Program-made: the position numbers and the translations under genes
Assembly: GCA_937930635.1 (NCBI GenBank)
Contig: CALHCF010000020.1
Location: 16,980 to 80,979, forward strand
Origin: an uncultured Rhizobiaceae group bacterium
GTDB taxonomy: Bacteria > Pseudomonadota > Alphaproteobacteria > Rhizobiales > Rhizobiaceae
Length of the DNA: 64,000 nt
Direction of reading: 5' to 3'
Part shown: positions 62,657 through 64,000 of the stretch, one piece after another
How positions within the stretch are numbered: position 1 is the stretch's first letter
Layout: every line of letters starts with the position of its first letter
Notes under the pieces: model-generated
Seen by the model: the letters and a program-made list of their open reading frames with translations, nothing else
The model's database searches: none
What the model was told of the DNA's origin: nothing

Positions 62657-62946
62657 AATAAATTTTGCAGCAACAAGATGGAACAACCTTATCGATCATG
62701 CATCAGATTGTGGAAGCGTTCTGCTTCCACCCCACGGCTTGCGTAAATTGTTCACATTCGACCGAGCTACTTCGTGATCCAAAAGGGCTTGTCGCGCGTT
62801 GAACGACCGTCGAATTCGCAAACGATAAAAAGTCCGCACTCCCGTCATTCATGTTCTAGAGACAATGGCCCGCTTGAGTGGCCGCATCGAGTATGTCTGA
62901 GCCAATCAACCTCGATTATCTCGTATGGTCGCAGAGATGTGGCCTT
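62657..62946. other. Region between the membrane protein and the conjugative ATPase
   Basis: A 290-base convergent gap with no supported gene. It contains the inverted repeat at 62710-62730. Base composition returns toward that of the ATPase gene on the right, so a junction between DNA of different origin may lie here. Confidence 0.4.
62710..62730. repeat. Perfect 8-base inverted repeat
   Basis: GTGGAAGC (62710-62717) and GCTTCCAC (62723-62730) around GTTCT. It lies 53 bases after the DUF998-like gene stop. Without a U-run it is a weak terminator candidate, or a protein-binding site at the convergent gene boundary. Confidence 0.45.
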
Positions 62947-64000
62947 TCATGAAAAAGATCGCGCCGAAAACACCTTGCTCTGCACCCCATCCACCATCAG
63001 CTTGATGAAATAATCGTAGTTAGCCAACTGGATGAGGTCACGTGGCTCGAGCACCTTTCCGGCAAACTGTTTGGTCATGATGGGTGCATCCGTTGCGCCG
63101 AGCCGAAAGCTGATCACGGTCCCCACATTCCCCATGACAGCTTCGAATACGCCCTTTTCCAGCTGGGCGTTGTATTGCGTGCTGGCGATAAGGCCGAGGC
63201 GGTATTTGCGCAGTTCAGATAACAGATTGGCAAAGGCCAACGTGGTGAAGTTGTGGAACTCGTCGAGATACAGAAAGTACGGTTGTCTTTGCTGCTCGGG
63301 TTGGTTTTGACGGCTATATGCAGCCAGCCCAAAGCTGGAGACGATCAGACCACCGAGAATGTTGGCGACGTCGGCTCCCAACCTGCCCTTCCCAAGATTG
63401 ACAATCAGCGTGGTGCCTTCATCCATCAGATGCCGGAACCGCAGTGGTTGCTTTGGTGTACAGATGGCTTCTCTAACCACTGGATGCGCCAAGAAGGCTC
63501 CCAGCTTGTTGGCAATGGGTGCCACGCCATCCAAGGCGGTCTTGTAGTTCATGGCGGGGTATTCCTTTTCCCAGAAGTGCTTCACCTGTGGGTCGGTGAT
63601 GTATGAAACCACTTCCTTGCGAAAGCTGACGGTCAGAAACATCGGCATGATGTCAGCAATGGTGGAGTTAGGACGTTCCAAAAGAGCAAGGATGGAATAG
63701 CGCAGTAAATGCTCCATTCTGGCTCCCCATGCATCGCTCCATTGTTTCTTCAGCGTTTCGATAAGACCGGAAGCCACCAAGGGTCTGTGGGCCTCTGAGA
63801 CGGTCGTGATGGGATTGTACCCATAGGGAGAGGCTGGATCAGCCACATCCCAGTAGAGCACGTCACAATCCACCTTTGCTCGAACCAATCCGGCTAAATC
63901 GCCGTGGGGATCAAGCAAACAAAAGCCCTGACCGTGCACAGCATCTTGCAACATCATATTGGCCATCAAGGTTGATTTACCCGTACCGGTTTGACCAATG
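62947..64000 (-). CDS. Conjugative-type DNA transfer ATPase (partial, 5' end outside window)
   Basis: At least 350 residues; the N-terminus lies beyond base 64000. The Walker A motif GQTGTGKSTL is at the window edge, followed by FCLLDPHGDLAGLVRAKV and the Walker B motif FLYLDEFHNFTTLAFANLL. Next come LIASTQYNAQL and a TraM-recognition-like end. This matches VirD4/TraD-related ATPases annotated as type IV secretory conjugative DNA transfer proteins, common in integrative elements. The end FSARSFS seems abrupt, and a few C-terminal residues may be lost. It points to an integrative or conjugative element to the right. Confidence 0.82.
   Translation of the reverse strand, partial: IGQTGTGKSTLMANMMLQDAVHGQGFCLLDPHGDLAGLVRAKVDCDVLYWDVADPASPYGYNPITTVSEAHRPLVASGLIETLKKQWSDAWGARMEHLLRYSILALLERPNSTIADIMPMFLTVSFRKEVVSYITDPQVKHFWEKEYPAMNYKTALDGVAPIANKLGAFLAHPVVREAICTPKQPLRFRHLMDEGTTLIVNLGKGRLGADVANILGGLIVSSFGLAAYSRQNQPEQQRQPYFLYLDEFHNFTTLAFANLLSELRKYRLGLIASTQYNAQLEKGVFEAVMGNVGTVISFRLGATDAPIMTKQFAGKVLEPRDLIQLANYDYFIKLMVDGVQSKVFSARSFS

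Noticed and set aside
62774..63013. A 79-codon plus-strand frame in the gap before the conjugative ATPase
   Set aside because: It overlaps the end of the ATPase gene on the other strand and has no recognisable domain, poor composition and no ribosome binding site.

Overview
The window reads as the chromosome of an alphaproteobacterium of the order Hyphomicrobiales (Rhizobiales). The evidence is gene order and family content: coxB-coxA-ctaB-coxF-ctaG-coxC-DUF983-SURF1 followed by ispH-thrB-rnhA; a CcrM-type methyltransferase; an IalB-like protein; a RibBX-type riboflavin enzyme; an AtpD with a Lys/Ala-rich N-terminal tail; the atpHAGDC operon; and the obgE-proB-proA-nadD-(rsfS-rlmH-envC-ctpA-rppH) block. 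No genus can be named from the sequence alone.

Layout. 0.1-4 kb: pdxH, then minus-strand arsC-like and class II aldolase genes, tldD and ialB. 4.3-13.5 kb: the cytochrome c oxidase structural and assembly genes running into ispH, thrB and rnhA. 13.6-26.3 kb: mostly minus-strand housekeeping genes (peroxiredoxin, DsbD-N-like protein, a large membrane EAL protein, GNAT, M16 peptidase, thrC, ribBX, aroC), with yqgE and a lipoprotein on the plus strand. 26.5-35.9 kb: membrane spermidine-synthase-like fusion, pyrC-pyrE, HAD phosphatase, ccrM, TraB/GumN protein, xerC and transaldolase. 35.9-46 kb: priA, an orphan ATP-grasp protein, small proteins and the F1 ATP synthase operon. 46.1-59.6 kb: rppH, divergent polysaccharide deacetylase, ctpA, envC, rlmH, rsfS, alpha/beta hydrolase, nadD, proA, proB, obgE, DUF3833, GNAT, rpmA and rplU.

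A tRNA-Ser(CGA) at 59915-60004 marks the end of the conserved chromosome. Beyond it lie about 2.9 kb of visibly AT-richer DNA with two poorly characterised membrane-associated proteins (a TPR protein with one membrane helix and a DUF998-like multi-pass protein). The window ends inside a minus-strand conjugative-type ATPase. This looks like the edge of an integrative element or island inserted near the tRNA gene, and it is the most likely place for undescribed biology. The window holds no integrase for this island and no second att copy.

Functionally the core genes serve respiration and ATP synthesis (cox, heme O synthesis, atp), amino-acid, pyrimidine, riboflavin and isoprenoid synthesis (thrB, thrC, proAB, aroC, pyrCE, ribBX, ispH), and the cell cycle, envelope and ribosome (ccrM, xerC, priA, envC-ctpA, obgE, rsfS, rlmH, rplU-rpmA). 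Many neighbouring genes overlap by 1-4 bases (TGATG or ATGA junctions), which indicates translational coupling. Several strong hairpins sit at gene ends. One hairpin type occurs twice, with arms that have changed but still mostly pair, after rnhA and after the spermidine-synthase-like gene.
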